DNA from: Protopterus annectens
Taxonomy: Eukaryota; Chordata; Ceratodontiformes; Protopteridae
Assembly (NCBI RefSeq): GCF_019279795.1
Contig: NC_056732.1
Location: forward strand, 1,071,793,438 to 1,071,857,437
Reading direction: 5' to 3'
Length of the DNA: 64,000 nucleotides
A program made the position numbers and the translations under genes. The notes beneath the pieces are model-generated. The model had not been told where the DNA came from, did no database searches, and was given only the letters and a program-made list of their open reading frames with translations. Of the stretch, positions 31,967 through 43,359 are shown piece after piece. Every line of letters begins with the position of its first letter. Position 1 is the stretch's first letter.

Positions 31967-31969
<3 letters not shown>

Positions 31970-32400
31970 CCACTGGAAAATATAACTCTAAGGAAAAACT
32001 GGTTGGTTAAGCTAACCAATTACGTGGTTTGATTTAAACAATAAACCTGCTTAAACAATAAACCTGCTTAACAGAAAACCTTAACAGGAAAGAGTAAAAA
32101 CTATACACTAATCTAAAAAGCTTTTTAAGAGGTAGAAGCAGAAAGAACACAGAGAAATGAAATATTGTAGTACTTGGCTAAGAATCTCAACTAGAAACAC
32201 CATTCAAAATATCCACTTATCTGCTATGGCACCAAGTTTTTTTCCATCTGTAGTGATCAAGCAGCAAATGAGATCCGAGGTATTTAGCTGACAGAAGGGA
32301 ATTATGAGTAGGGGAAGGAATGTGAGCCTTGGATCCAAAGTCTAAGAGATGTCGATATCAGAACAGATAGACCCATCAGCTGAGGATGGACGGAAGAGAC

Positions 32401-32640
32401 AATGTACAGTTATATACAAGTTAAACTTGCACAAACAGCAGATGTTCAAATTATCAATGCTGCAATAGCCTTAGCTAAATGAGTTCCATCCTGCCTAGAA
32501 TACAACAGCTGGCCAGCTTCTAAGCTTCAGGGAACTTTCCACATGCCCAAACTGTCAGTCAGCTGGAGCTGAGCCAACTAAAACACAAGTTTGGGTGCAA
32601 AGCCATTCAGAGCTTTCCAAACAGCAGAGAAAGGCAGGTT
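32401..32640 (+). repeat. 3' inverted terminal repeat of copy E
   Basis: Blocks caacagctggccagcttcta, ctgtcagtcagctggagctg and agccattcagagctttcc pair in reverse with 41870-42030 (gaaggtttggaagttggctggctgt, ctcactgactgacagtttgg, agctcagaagg). The same blocks occur in F and in the right end of K. Confidence 0.78.
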
Positions 32641-32733
32641 GATCCAGAATGGGCAATGCTAGGAAAAAGAACAACTGCCCACACCTTGGCATTAAAAACA
32701 CACACCAAAACAAGGTGGGTGGAGGGAGAGAGC

Positions 32734-32838
32734 GGCTACTGCAGCAGTGATCATTCAAACATCTACTGTTATGGTAAGATTGACTTGCACAGCTGGACTA
32801 CGGTTCATCATACTGATCACTGCTGCAGAAGCTCTAAC
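32734..32838 (-). repeat. ICR of copy E
   Basis: ggctactgcagcagtgatca, then caaacatctactgttatggt, then gacttgcacagctggactac and ttcatcatactgatcactgc. The layout equals the F ICR at 44541-44640 and joins the reverse complements of the two element ends. Confidence 0.75.
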
Positions 32839-32849
32839 TACATGGGGTA

Positions 32850-33718
32850 CATTATCTTACCTAACTAAATTTGAAAGGTGGAAGAAGAGTCCAAGAGTCC
32901 CTGCAGAATGGTCCAAGCAAAACTTGATCTGGGCCTACAGAAGGAATCAGGCTTCCAGTGCTTTGTAAAAGTATGTAGAGAGGACTAAGTAGCAGCTTCT
33001 AGAATCTAACCTTTCCAAAAACACACAAATGAAGTCAAGGCCCTGGGAGAGTGGACCTTGACCCTGTCTGGAATAGTTTTCTTACGTCAAGTATAACAAA
33101 AGGTAATAATAGCCTTAGACAACCATTTGAAAAAGTCTGTTTTGGCACAGGTTGTCCCCCTTTTTCTTACTACCACAAGAGATGAACAGTTAATCCAAAT
33201 ATCTGAAAGATGTTAGTTCTGTCAAGATAGTACCAGAGATGGCTGTGGACATCAAGGTATGGAGCGTTTGAGTACAAGTGTGAGTATCTCCCTCATTTTC
33301 AGGTTCAGGAACAAAAATGGGGAAATGGATAGTTTGGCTTAAAGTAAACTTGGATACCACTTTAGGCCTAAAAGAAGGATTAGTTCTCAAAGAAACCCTG
33401 TCCCTATGGGAAAAGAGATGGGGCTGCCCCACCATAAGAGCTTGCAGGTCAAATACTCATCTTGCAGAAGTTAGAGCCATCAGTAAAACTGTTTGCCATG
33501 TTAAGAACCTCAAGTCAAACAGATCAGCTTGTTCAGATGCATCAAGGGTCAGCTTCTCCAACACAAAATTAAGATCCCAAGGAAAAGCCGCCAGTTTACT
33601 TGGAGGTCTCGCGCAAACCCCTTTAAATAACATTCTGACACGAGACTACATTGAAATAAGAGGATCCATGGGCAGACATGCTGAAATGACTGATAAATGA
33701 ACCTTGAAAGAGGAATAC
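32850..33718 (-). pseudogene. Tyrosine recombinase of copy E, C-terminal part, cut by a LINE; catalytic Tyr replaced
   Basis: The segment at 33190-33435 reads HRDRVSLRTNPSFRPKVVSK, FTLSQTIHFPIF. Near 32960 the reverse strand reads TFTKHWKPDSF where F has NFTKHYKLDSF, so the nucleophile Tyr is Trp. The frame is lost in several places. It ends at the LINE tail at 33719; the N-terminal part lies beyond the LINE (about 37600-37900, with the TRKPAA-like block). Confidence 0.72.
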
Positions 33719-34169
33719 ATTTATTTATTTATTTTATTTATTTTACATTCGTTAACCAGGAAAGTCCAAATGGATAGAAGTCCATTTTCAGTGGAGGCCT
33801 GGGGAGAAAAGCTCCATGAAAAACATTACAGTAAGTGATAAAACAGTGAGAGTTGCATTAACGACATACATGTAATTCATTTAGACATAGCTGACAATCC
33901 AGGCATTTGATTTATACATAGACATAGTTAATTATTCATAATACAGTTTTTATACATAGTAAATGACTATAACCATACATTTAGTAACAAAATGTCCAGC
34001 TATCCTGTGGTATTACAGAAGCATAGTCTGTTATTGGAGAAATATGTTTTGAGCAGTTTCTTAAATTGGGTTAGTGAGTTTGTAGCTGTAATTTGGGCAG
34101 GGAGAGAGTTCCAGGATTTGGAGATGCAATGACTATAGATGGATTTTCCTGCCTCATTGTTAATCCTGG

Positions 34170-35900
34170 TTACCTTAAGGAGGTGTTGGTACTTGACCTT
34201 AAGGATCTGGTGGGGTTATAGGGCTGAATAAGTTGTTGAAGGGATGGGTTATTTTCTGAGTGGTAAAGCAATTTATGGGTGAGTGTTAGCTGGTCGTACT
34301 GGAGTAATAGTGGGAATTCTAGCCATTGCAGTTTAAAAAGGCTGTTACAATGGTGTGCTCTTGGGGAGGATTTTATGGCAAATCTAGCTATCTTGTTATA
34401 ACAGTTGACAAGTTTGTTTAGGTCTGTTTTGCGGAGGTTGGTCAGCATGGGAGATGCATAAAGTAATGTGGATAATAGGTGTGTCCTGGCTATAGTGATT
34501 CTGGAGTGGTTAGAGAGGAATTGTTTGTTCCGACAGAGTAGCCCTAATTTTTTATGTACTTTTTTTATGGTTTGGGAGATGTGTATGTCCAAATCTTAGG
34601 AGATTGTCAATTCCCACACCTAATAGTTTGGCTTGATTGGTGGTGGAGATGGTGGTGTTGTTTTGTGAAGATATTGTGAGGTTATATGAGGGTGGTGCAT
34701 TTCTGTGGGAGCTAAAGATTAGTAGTTTAGTTTTAGCGGGATTGAGAATGAGGTTGTGGTTAGTGATCCAGGCTTCAGCTAGAGAAACATTCTTGTGTTT
34801 GGGAGTGGAAAAGGTCAAGGCTGTTGGCTGCACATATTATGGTGGCATCGTCTGCATATTAGACTACTGATGCGTTGAGAATATTGGCTGGGAGTTGGTT
34901 AGTAAATAGGGTAAAGAGCAAAGGCCCAATGATGGAGAGCCTTGGGGAACCCCTAAGGTTACAGGTAGTAGGGTAGAGAGTTGGTTTTGCCATTTTACTG
35001 CTTGCTGTCTGCCATCTATATAGCTCTTGAACCGAGAGATAGCTGGGGGGGGGTGAGGTTTAGGGTTGACAGAGAGTTAATCAATTTTTGGTGATTAACC
35101 ATGTCAAAGGCTTTAGAAAGATCTAAGAGTGTAGCAGACATGAGTAATCCATCATTTCTATGGTTATTAACGGTGTTAGTGAATGATGTGAGGGCAGTGG
35201 ATGTGCTGTGGAAGGGTCTAAAACCATGTTGCTGTGGGGCTAGAAGTTGGTTATCTAGGAGGTTGGTTATCTAGGAGGTACTTCATTAATTGCATGTGGA
35301 CAGCTCTTTCTAGGATTTTTGCTAAGGGTGGTAGTATGGCTATTGGTCAGTAGTTATTGAGTTTGAGAGCGCTACCCCCTTTGTGCAATGCTGTTGCATG
35401 TGATATTTTCCAAAGCTGGGGTATTTTTCTCTCAGAGATAGATATGTTTATTAGGATGGACACTGGGTAGGCTATAGCTTCAGCAGCTAGTTGAGGATAT
35501 TCAGATGGTAAGTTGTCAGCTGCTGTGGATGCTGGTTTCAGTTTTAAGAGTAGTTTTTCTGTGACATTGGTTGGGACTGGGTTAAAGCTAAAGTTGTGGG
35601 TTTTGCTATTTGTTTTAGTTGGAAAAGTTAATGTTGTTCGAGTGGGGATATTGTGGTTTGGTTGGTTGCTAGCTAAGGTTTGTATAATTTCTGTGAAAAA
35701 TTTGTTGAATAGTGTGGGTATATTGTCTTGGCTATTACCTGTTTTGGGAGTGGGGGTGGTTGTCTTCCCTGGTTGTAAGACAGAGTTGATTGCAGCCCAG
35801 AATTTCTTTGGGTTGTTTATATGTTTATTCTGGATCTTCTGGTAGAAGATTTTGTCAGTTTTAATATGTTGTTTGGCTTTGTAACGTAGTTCTAGGTACT
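34170..35900 (-). pseudogene. LINE reverse transcriptase and C-terminal region, decayed
   Basis: YADD (codons at 34847-34858) marks the RT active site, preceded by a stop in the same frame. Downstream follow LNPAKTKLLIFSSHRN and a KLLGVGID block (34552-34833), then the thumb-like region VHKKLGLLCRNKQFL, then TLLYASPML and NKIARFAIKSSPRAH (34170-34592). This order and these motifs fit the jockey-superfamily LINEs (L2, CR1, Rex1). Upstream RT blocks are scattered over frames up to about 35900. Confidence 0.78.
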
Positions 35901-36089
35901 TTTGTTTGTCTAACTGGCTTCTAGTTTTGTGATAGTTTGTCCAAGCTTTGTTTCTATTTTTGAGTAGTGTTTTAGTTTCTATGGTTAGCCATGGGGCATG
36001 TTTGGTCTTGATTCTAGTGGTTCTGGGGGGAGGGGGGTCATGTTGGTTAAGTATATTTATAAAGGTGGTATTAAAGTGATGAACTGCTT

Positions 36090-36947
36090 CGTCAAGGGGT
36101 AATGATTTTAGGGGGGAACCAGTTGCATTTCTTTAGATCAGTGTTAAATTTAGTTGGGTTAAACTGTTTTTTGTTCCTAATGTCTTGGACAGTTACTTGG
36201 GACAGTTGAGAAGTTTTGCTTCTAAGTAATAATGTTGCTTGGTGGTCACTGAGGGCATCTGGCAGACATCCTGATTGGGTTATTCGGGAGGGGTGAGATA
36301 CAAGTACCCAGTCTAGTATGGATTGGTGTTCTCTTGTCTGTTCTGGTGGGGAAGAAATAAGTTGGGTTAGGCCATGAAGGTTGATGCGAGACAGAGGGTT
36401 TTGACTGGAGCAGTTGAGCCAGTCAATATTCAGGTCTCCTATTATTATGTTTTCTTGGGGGAGTAAATTAGATGTCCAGTCAAGTAGTTTTTCGGTGGTG
36501 GAGATACTGTTCCCTGGGGGATATAGCATCCTATGATGTTTACATGTTTGTTTGGGCTAATCTTTAGTTTGGTTGGGATGAGTTCCATATTAACTAGTTC
36601 TGGGGATGTGATGTCTAGCTTTTCTAAGATGAGGTGATTTTATACAGTATGGCAACACCCCCTCCCTTCTTTCCTATTCTGTCACTGCGAATTATATTGT
36701 AGCCAGGTGCAGTAATTTTGTTACCATGGATTTCTGGCTTTAGCCAGGTTTCAGTTTGTATGACTATGTCTGGCTGATAAAAGCCTAGTAGGGCATGGAG
36801 GTCATGCACTTTGTTTAAGATGCTTCTAACATTAAGTTTGATGATTAGAAGTGAGTTATTGGGTCTGTGGGCGAGGGTAAAAGTTGTATTGGAGGTTGGT
36901 GGGTTTGGGATTGATGGACCTGGATTGGGTGTATGTCCCCACAACAT
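36090..36947 (-). pseudogene. LINE endonuclease (APE type) and ORF2 start
   Basis: The N-terminal frame (36624-36947) begins near MLWGHTPNPGP, a Pro-Gly-Pro start seen in several L2/CR1-like LINEs. It continues with LNVRSILNKVHDL, the catalytic TETWL motif and GGGVAILYK. The second frame (36092-36529) has the GDLNIDW motif with catalytic Asp/Asn, LDWVLVS and the SDHQ motif with the catalytic Asp-His. A frameshift separates the two. This enzyme nicks target DNA to prime reverse transcription. Confidence 0.82.
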
Positions 36948-37599
36948 AAGAGTGTTGTTTGTAGTTGTAACTGAAGTTTAAGTAACTTGTTTATGATTTT
37001 TATATATTTTAAAGTAGTGCAGGTGTCTATAGGTTGGGAGCTCCTTGGCTAAGTGGTACATAGGGATGGATTGGTAGTGGTATGGGTATAATTGAGTATG
37101 TTGTTTGTGGTTGGGTGTGTGGAGGGATGTTCCTTTATTTGGGGTAATTAGCCTACAATTGTACTGGGATTAATAGCTAGTAATGAGTGATAGTAGTATT
37201 AGGGTAGGTATGTAAATGGAGTATAGTAGGAGTTTTGTTTTAGAGGGTTTTGATAGTGTAGACATGTTTGAGTTTTATTAGGTCGGTAGGAGGTGCAATA
37301 TGGAAAGAGTGGAGTATATTGAAGAGTGTTAATAGCAGTTGTTGGTATGAATGTTTGGTTAGGTTAGGTGCTAGGTTGAGGTGGTGAGTTCAGGAGGGGT
37401 GTGGTTAATTGTAGGTGTGGTGTATAGGTATAAAGCTAATTGATATGGGGTTGGTGGGAATGGGGGTAGGGTAGGGGAACGGAGTTAGCCCAAGCGTAGC
37501 GAGGACGAATGGAGCAGGAACCACCGGAGCCTCCTGTGCTTGCCAGGGCAAGAAAAAATAAGCTTATCAGGACTAGCTTGTGTTTGCAACACACGTCGG

Positions 37600-38840
37600 T
37601 CAGTAACCTGATCTCTAATATTAAGTAAAATAATTTTATTCTAAATGGACTCTCTTATTCTTTTAGAAGAAACCTCTAGAATAAGAAAGGCCATAGGAGA
37701 GTAACTCGCACAAATATTGTAGAACCAGAGAACAAGTAGCTCCAAATGATGCTGGGATTTTTTTTTTTGGCACCAACTAGAAAACATTTTACATTAACTA
37801 ATATACGATTTTCTAGCAGCAGGCTTTCTTGTCTCTATCAATACCTGCTGCACATCCTCAGTAAAGAAAGTTCCTAAGAGGAATTAAGACCCTATCATCT
37901 AGGTAGTCAAGTGAAGTTGACTGATGTCGGAGTGTATGAAAGATCCCTGTTCTTGTCAGAGTAGCCCCAGTCTGTGAGGATGTTTGTAGCAATTACCCCT
38001 GGCCATTTCCAAAAGAAGGATAAACCACAACTGCCTCGGCCAGAAAGGAGTTACCGCAATGATCTTGGGGAATTTCATTCTGCATCTTCAGAAGTATACT
38101 GGATATTAGTGGAAAGGGTAGAAAACCATACAAGAACATTCCCGTCTAAGGAAAAGAAAAGGCATTCATCTTCCAGGCTGTTCTGGAACAGAATTTTGTC
38201 AGTTGATTACTCAGAGGAGGAAAGTGGCCTACTTTAAGATTTGGTCCATCTGTGAAGAGTTCTTCGAGGATCTCCTGATCTATTTTTTATTCAAGGGGAT
38301 CTGTCCTGGTCCTGCTCACCTTCCATGCCACACAATGTAGGACAGCTTTAGAGTGAAACTGTGTTGTGAACCTATATCCCAAACTAATAGGGCTTCTCTG
38401 CAAAGGAGATATGACCTGGTTCCCCCTTGCTTACTGATGTACCACATCACTGTGGTACTCTCTCTAACCACTTAAAGAGGTATTGGGGACCAATGATAGT
38501 TCAGAGAGTCGAATGCCTTGCTCTGGACAACCATCTCATTGATATTTATGTGCTTGTATGTCTACCACCCCCTGCACATTTATTCCTCCTAAAATTGCTC
38601 CGGAAGCAAATAGCAAAGCATCTGTTGTGACTGACTGCTTTGGAGCAGGGAGGGAGAATGGAGACTTGGATTTAAGGATATGGGTTGTGTTAATCAAAAG
38701 ATTTTTCTTCTGACAAACTCTAGCACTCGGATTTGAAAAGATAAAATGCATCAGTGCTGGGACCAACGAGATTTCATATAACAGTATCTTTTGCAAGTAA
38801 AGTCTAACCAGAGGCATCATGCGAGTAACAGATTCCAAGA
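37600..38840 (-). pseudogene. Recombinase N-terminus and Dam-like/RNase H traces of copy E
   Basis: From 37790 on the sequence aligns with F at 44920-45020 (ggcaccaactagaaaacatt and agcaggctttcttgtctcta), the region encoding the recombinase N-terminal motif. 38020-38290 aligns with the Dam-like region of F (45130-45400). 38400-38460 reads, in reverse, like the RNase H block TTVMWYISKQG. An RNase H start with VTTDALLFASGA is at 38536-38838. All are frameshifted. Confidence 0.65.
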
Positions 38841-39910
38841 GACCCCAAATCCTGAGGTATTCTCCGGCAGTGACATAAGTCTGTGTGGAAACCCTGAGAA
38901 ATATACCTACATAAAGACCTATTTTTTTCCTGTGGAAGAAAAGCTCTTTGAACTGTGGTGTCTAGTTGACATAACAGAAACACAATCCTATGCGGAGGAG
39001 TCAAGAAAGACCTTTGAATGTTCTCCTGGAGTTTATAAGTTTGTACAAGACATCTCTCACCAGAGAGAGAGATTGCGGGCACTTTGGAAAATACTCCGCA
39101 AAGATAAAAAAAGTAGTCTAAGGTGCTGCGGTAGCGTCGCCTCACAGTTAGATGTTGCCCGTTCAATTCTCAGTTAGAGCGTCTTCTGTATAGCGACATG
39201 CGTGAATGGGCGTTCCTTCGTTGAAGGTTGTGCATTAGGCCCGGCAAGCCAGTACGTAAAAATCTACTGCCAATCATTAGGGGACGGGAGTTCCGCTGTG
39301 GCGACCCCTAACCGGGAAAAGCCAAAAGACACAAACACAAACAGATACCTCTTAGCCTTTAATGAGCTACAACTGGAGCTAGATCTTTGTAAACACTCTT
39401 GGTGCAGGGGGATAATTCAAAGGGTAAGGCAGAAAACTGATAACGTGATCCAGACATACCAAACCTGAAGAAATATCTGAAGTTTGGATGAATGGGGGTT
39501 GCGACAACCATCTTTTAAGTCTAGTGTGACCAGGAAACTTGAAAGAGGAAGAAGGTGCAACAGGCTGTGAAGTGGTATTTTGAATTTGGGCACTATCGCA
39601 AACAGGTTTAGAAAATAAAAATCCAGACTGGTCTCCACACATCATCTCTCTCTGGCGCTAAACATCCCTGATGAAAAGCTTTCCCAACGTGGGAAGGAGG
39701 AGCTGGTTCTATTACTCCCTGGGACAGCATGTGTTGAAGGACAGGGGAAAATAAATTCTGGTCTGTTGGATAAGGGATTACCTCCCAATGCAATCTGTAA
39801 CCTTGATGAATGGCCTTCATAACCCATTCGACTAGGACTATCTTCTGTCAAAGAGAAAAGTAGAGATTTAGACTTTCTGAAATGGAAAAGGGACTGCCAA
39901 GGTGGGAAGA
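38840..39910 (-). pseudogene. Reverse transcriptase of copy E, interrupted by a SINE at the active-site region
   Basis: The reverse strand shows LVTLDLKDGCRNPHSS and a PPAPRVFTKI end in 39379-39645, with the linker MKAIHQGYRLHW at 39608-39820. The segment that should encode YxDD, compared with F at 46205-46240 (HLDDLLIFAES), flanks the SINE at 39119-39345. The YFFYLCGVF block just beyond it is the decayed downstream side. The copy is inactive. Confidence 0.72.
39119..39345 (+). mobile_element. tRNA-derived SINE inserted in the RT of copy E
   Basis: The head reads aaggtgctgcggtagcgtcg with polymerase III A-box-like GGTAGCGTCGCC and B-box-like GTTCAATTCTC (39161-39171). The body continues to ccgctgtggcgacccctaac, a 3' motif that resembles a tail common in fish-type SINEs, recalled from memory and not checked. 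It differs from the SINE at 20711-20853. F at 46205-46250 shows the uninterrupted site. Confidence 0.75.
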
Positions 39911-39944
39911 GGTACAAGGTCCCTTAAACGGTTATCCTGAGTTG

Positions 39945-41540
39945 TTAAACTGCCCTTAATTTGGGGAGGGGGGTCCAGAATTCTTTCTGGAACCCCCTAT
40001 CATTTCTTCTTAAACATCTGTATACTAGGATTTTGTTTGCAATATTTATTTATTGGCAATATCTAATGAAGTTTTACAGAATACCTTAAAACATTTGGAA
40101 AATGAGGGCTGAAAATCTTAAGACATTAGATTCCCTTTATCATCTTACCCCTTTAAATCATACTTTATTGTTAACTTCTGCAGCAGATGAGTCAAACTGA
40201 ATCTCTATCAAAGGGTAAAGATAAAATCTCACTTTTATCATATGGGAAGTTCTGAGAATGCAGCCATGCAAACAACTTCAAAACACTTCTTCCAGTGCTA
40301 TGGCCATTGGTGCTATCAACAGTCTTACATACACTGTAAACAATGAGTAGTGATCTGTGCAACATAAGAAACTAAGTTGCTTAAAGCAGAGTTTTCCTCA
40401 CGAGAACAAAATGCAGATAAAACATTTCTCATAATTTCACAATTTCTCAGACCAAAAATATGAGCCTAAAAATTAAAATTTCTGAAAAATCAAAGTTGCA
40501 GAGGGATATGCTTTTTTTCACCTGTCAATAATTTTCCATCTTTATCAGAAAGAGTAAGATAGGAATTAACTAGGTGCTTAGAGCAGTGATATCAACAAAA
40601 CCTACAGGTTTGGACTGGGAATAGTGTATAACAATTTAAAAGAATAAGGAACTTTACAGCCTACCTGCCTATTTAGGGGCACCTGTTTGACTTTCAGGGA
40701 AAAATGCTGGCAGCAAGAAACACATCCTCCAAAGCAGACAGAGCAGGAGGAATGGGTGTAGGTTATGTAAAATCCTTCTGTAACAACTCAACAGTATTTT
40801 CTGAGGGACTGAGAAATTTTGCACACTGAAAACACTGGTCCATTCCAGCAAAAGTTCTGGAAAAAGAGAACCCCCTGCCAAGAATCATCAGAAATTGAGC
40901 TCCCCTCACAGCCTGGATCAAAAATCTAAGGGAAAAGCTATGTACCTGTCCCTGCATATTCCTGTACAGATTCAGAATATTAATCTCTTCAGGAAAAGAG
41001 AAACTACTTTATAAGAAGGATCAATAATCTGAATTAAACCCTCAGCCAGACCCTGTAAAGTACTCCTACCCAAAGAAAACTGATAAGTAGTAGATATATG
41101 GTTGGTTTTCTGTTTCCTTCTGACAAGAAAAAATGGGGCCAACCATGTTAATAATGGTAGCAATAGCTTCCCCAAAGACGATCATATACTGACACAACAG
41201 GGAAACCCTCCCTGTTCCCTCTCCCAGGACCAAAAGTGGCTCTCCCTTGCCCACTGAGGGAACATTCCTAACAGCTGCAGAGGACATGGCTAACCCCCAG
41301 TCCATATTGGCTGCAGGTGCGACACCAGAGGAAACCAGAGTAAAAGATGAGTGATCCAAGGTACAACAAACGTCCACAGCATGGTAGCAAAGGCCGTTTG
41401 CTCAACTTTTTCTTTTTGTGTCTGGAAGAAGGGATGACCGTGGGACCAGTAATCTGTTTCATGGTCAGGCTGAAAATAGTGCCTCTTCCAGAGACAAAGA
41501 GCAGCAATTGTGGGTAAACACCATCAATCCACAAAAGTCA
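39945..41540 (-). pseudogene. gag of copy E, decayed
   Basis: Aligned by eye with F (46950-48440) and K. Readable parts include SAAVRNVPSVGKGEPLLVLG (41066-41377) and a Lys-rich RHKKKKLSKRP segment near the N-terminal end (41268-41534). No clear Cys/His motif is left. Frameshifts are frequent, so exact ends are uncertain. Confidence 0.6.
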
Positions 41541-41869
41541 CTTTTTGACAGAAAAAAACAGAGTAAAAAGCACTATGCCTGCCTCACAAAAATAATACAA
41601 TTTCTCCACAGATAAAAATGTTTTAAGTTACTTTACATCATTATTAAAAGAGAAAAACAAGCATTCCTTTTAAAACTGCATTAGAGTCTTGAGGCAGTCT
41701 GTTAAAACACACTCATAGCTTTAAAATAACTTTCCTGAAAAGGAAAATAAATCAAAAGCAAAATTAAGAAACATTTTTTCCCACAAAAGGAACCTGTCTG
41801 CTCATCAAAGGAAAGCACAAGTCAAAAGTTAATCCTCAAAAGCCTCAGGGAAGTGTACTTTTTGGCAGC

Positions 41870-42051
41870 AGTAAAGCTCAGAAGGGGCTCAAGCCAAACA
41901 TGTCATTTAGTCAGATCAGCTCTCACTGACTGACAGTTTGGACACACGGAAAAAGCCCTGAAGGTTTGGAAGTTGGCTGGCTGTTATATCCTTAGTAAGG
42001 CAAAACCCATATAGTTGAGGCTACTGCAGCAGTGATCAATAATATCAGATG
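41870..42051 (-). repeat. 5' inverted terminal repeat of copy E
   Basis: Pairs in reverse with 32401-32640. It ends ggctactgcagcagtgatca followed by ataatatcagatg. The next base resumes the 5' leader of copy K (caatttctccacag). Confidence 0.72.
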
Positions 42052-42504
42052 CAATTTCTCCACAGAAAAAAATAGTTTTAAACAACTTTTGCGAAAAAAG
42101 TAAAAAAATGAACTCCCATTTAAAAGTACATAAAAGTCAAGAGACAGTCAAGTAAAATACTTTTTAATAAAGTACAAGTACTTTTTTTCACAAAAACGTT
42201 TCTAAAAACAAGTGAAAAAGTAATGTGCAAGGTTTCTGCCTGAAACAAACTTATTTGCCCAACAGACCAACATTAGTTGATAGTCTAGCCTCGAGAGCTA
42301 CAGAGGGGATCTCTTCTCAGGGGCTGGAAAGCTCTGAAAGGCTTAGTGTCCAAACTGGACTTTTTAGTCAGCTCAGCTCAAGGTAACAGTTTGGGCTCAT
42401 GGAAGAAATCCCAAAGCTTTGGAAGTGGGCCAGCTGCTATATCCTAAACAGGATATAACCCATACAGATAAGGCTACTATCGCATGGATCAATATGAAGA
42501 ACAT
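42052..42504 (-). mobile_element. DIRS copy K, 5' leader and terminal repeat (part 2 of a split element)
   Basis: Starts caatttctccacagaaaaaa, matching the leader of E at 41599 (caatttctccacagataaaa), and runs through a terminal repeat (aaagctttggaagtgggcca, ggctactatcgcatggatca) to tgaagaacat at 42504. Joined to 21740-22549 it makes a continuous gag-leader-repeat order, so G and E lie inside K. Confidence 0.72.
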
Positions 42505-43359
42505 CAGGGCCTTCCCGCTCATAAATAAATAAATAAAGGAGTCCACCAGGTCTGTAACTGTAGAGAGATAAAGTCCTATGACCCAGGTGATCAGAGCTTG
42601 ATGAGTGGCTCTGTCATCTGTTGGAGGTGGTGGATAGGAAAAAAGGAGATGTGAAGAGGCTTTGTATGCTTGTTTCTCTTCAAGGTGGAAAAGTGAGGAT
42701 GAAATGACTGGTGTAGGGCATATGCCACTTCTGTAGTGCAGATGAAAAGTTAAGTGTGAACATAAATCAAGTTAAAGTAGGTGGGGGGGACATGGAGGTG
42801 GTAGAAGCCTTGGGGGAATGCTTCAAAGACTGAGCTTCATAGCACGCTTAGCTTCACAATGGAATGCCAACACACTGTAAATAGGCCTTTAAAGTTACAT
42901 TTTCCATGCAACTTTGGAACCTCTCTGGCCTCCTATGCCACTCAATTCATAATTCTGGGAGTGGCTAATGAACCTAACTGGGCGGGTGATTACTTCCCAA
43001 GAAAGGCTCAAAGGGAAGGCTTCAATTTCAAGAACATATGAGTGAATCTAAACTGGCAATTCAAAACCTGGGTTTCTAAGGGGGGGGGGGGAAAGAGAAG
43101 CCTTCCTCTCTCCCTCACTGAGGAAAAACTTGGGCTTCCACCAAGGATATCTCTTAAAATCCAAAACTCAGAAAAAGAGGAAAGCATCGAAAGATGAAGG
43201 ACATGCCTTCTGTCTAGCCAATTCCACCCCCACCCTTGAATATGACAAAGGAGAAGGTAGAGACCTTTAACCGACCAACTAGATCTCAGAGTAGAGACCT
43301 GTATGTTAACATCTAGCCTTGGATCCATGACATCTACAGAGTCTCCTCCTATGAAATGG
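42505..43359. other. Unassigned stretch, probably old repeat remnants
   Basis: I see no gene. It has a short (ATAA)n run near 42522-42535 and a G run near 43081-43092. Sequence near 43100-43350 may continue the old DIRS remnant to the right, but no motif is firm. Confidence 0.4.

Larger units (their letters stand above)
22550..32400 (-). mobile_element. DIRS copy G, split by copy C
   Basis: Inverted terminal repeats mark both ends: ctcttagactttggattctag at 22627 matches, in reverse, ccttggatccaaagtctaag near 32325-32346, and cctacccataattccc matches gggaattatgagtagg. Within are ICR, recombinase, Dam-like, RNase H and RT traces and gag (25838-27085, continuing at 31317-31904). Copy C occupies 27086-31316. 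It belongs to the same diverged family as H. Confidence 0.85.
33719..37560 (-). mobile_element. LINE of the L2/CR1 group, nearly full length, inserted in copy E
   Basis: The minus strand holds an apurinic-type endonuclease (36090-36947), RT (34550-35900), a C-terminal region (34170-34550), a 3' untranslated part (33760-34170) and a 3' tail of AAATAA-like units (33719-33745). The 5' edge is not sharp; I place it near 37560 because sequence of E is recognisable again by about 37780. No target duplication was found by eye. Confidence 0.8.
32401..42051 (-). mobile_element. DIRS copy E, split by a LINE and a SINE
   Basis: The left end (aatgtacagttatatacaag) directly follows the right end of G. 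It has an ICR at 32734-32838, recombinase (32850-33718, resuming near 37600), Dam-like and RNase H traces (37960-38840), RT (38840-39910), gag (39945-41540) and a right terminal repeat ending at about 42051. A LINE (33719 to about 37560) and a SINE (39119-39345) are inserted. It belongs with F and K. Confidence 0.82.

Noticed and set aside
31921..31967. CRISPR-like or telomeric array
   Set aside because: Simple (CA)n dinucleotide repeat without spacers.
39121..39180. tRNA gene suggested by A- and B-box-like words
   Set aside because: Same reason: degenerate boxes at the head of a longer SINE body that interrupts the RT of copy E.
41870..42504. Tandem duplication of the right terminal repeat of copy E
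   Set aside because: The second copy has its own leader and matches the missing 5' part of K better than a duplicate of E, so nesting explains it more simply.
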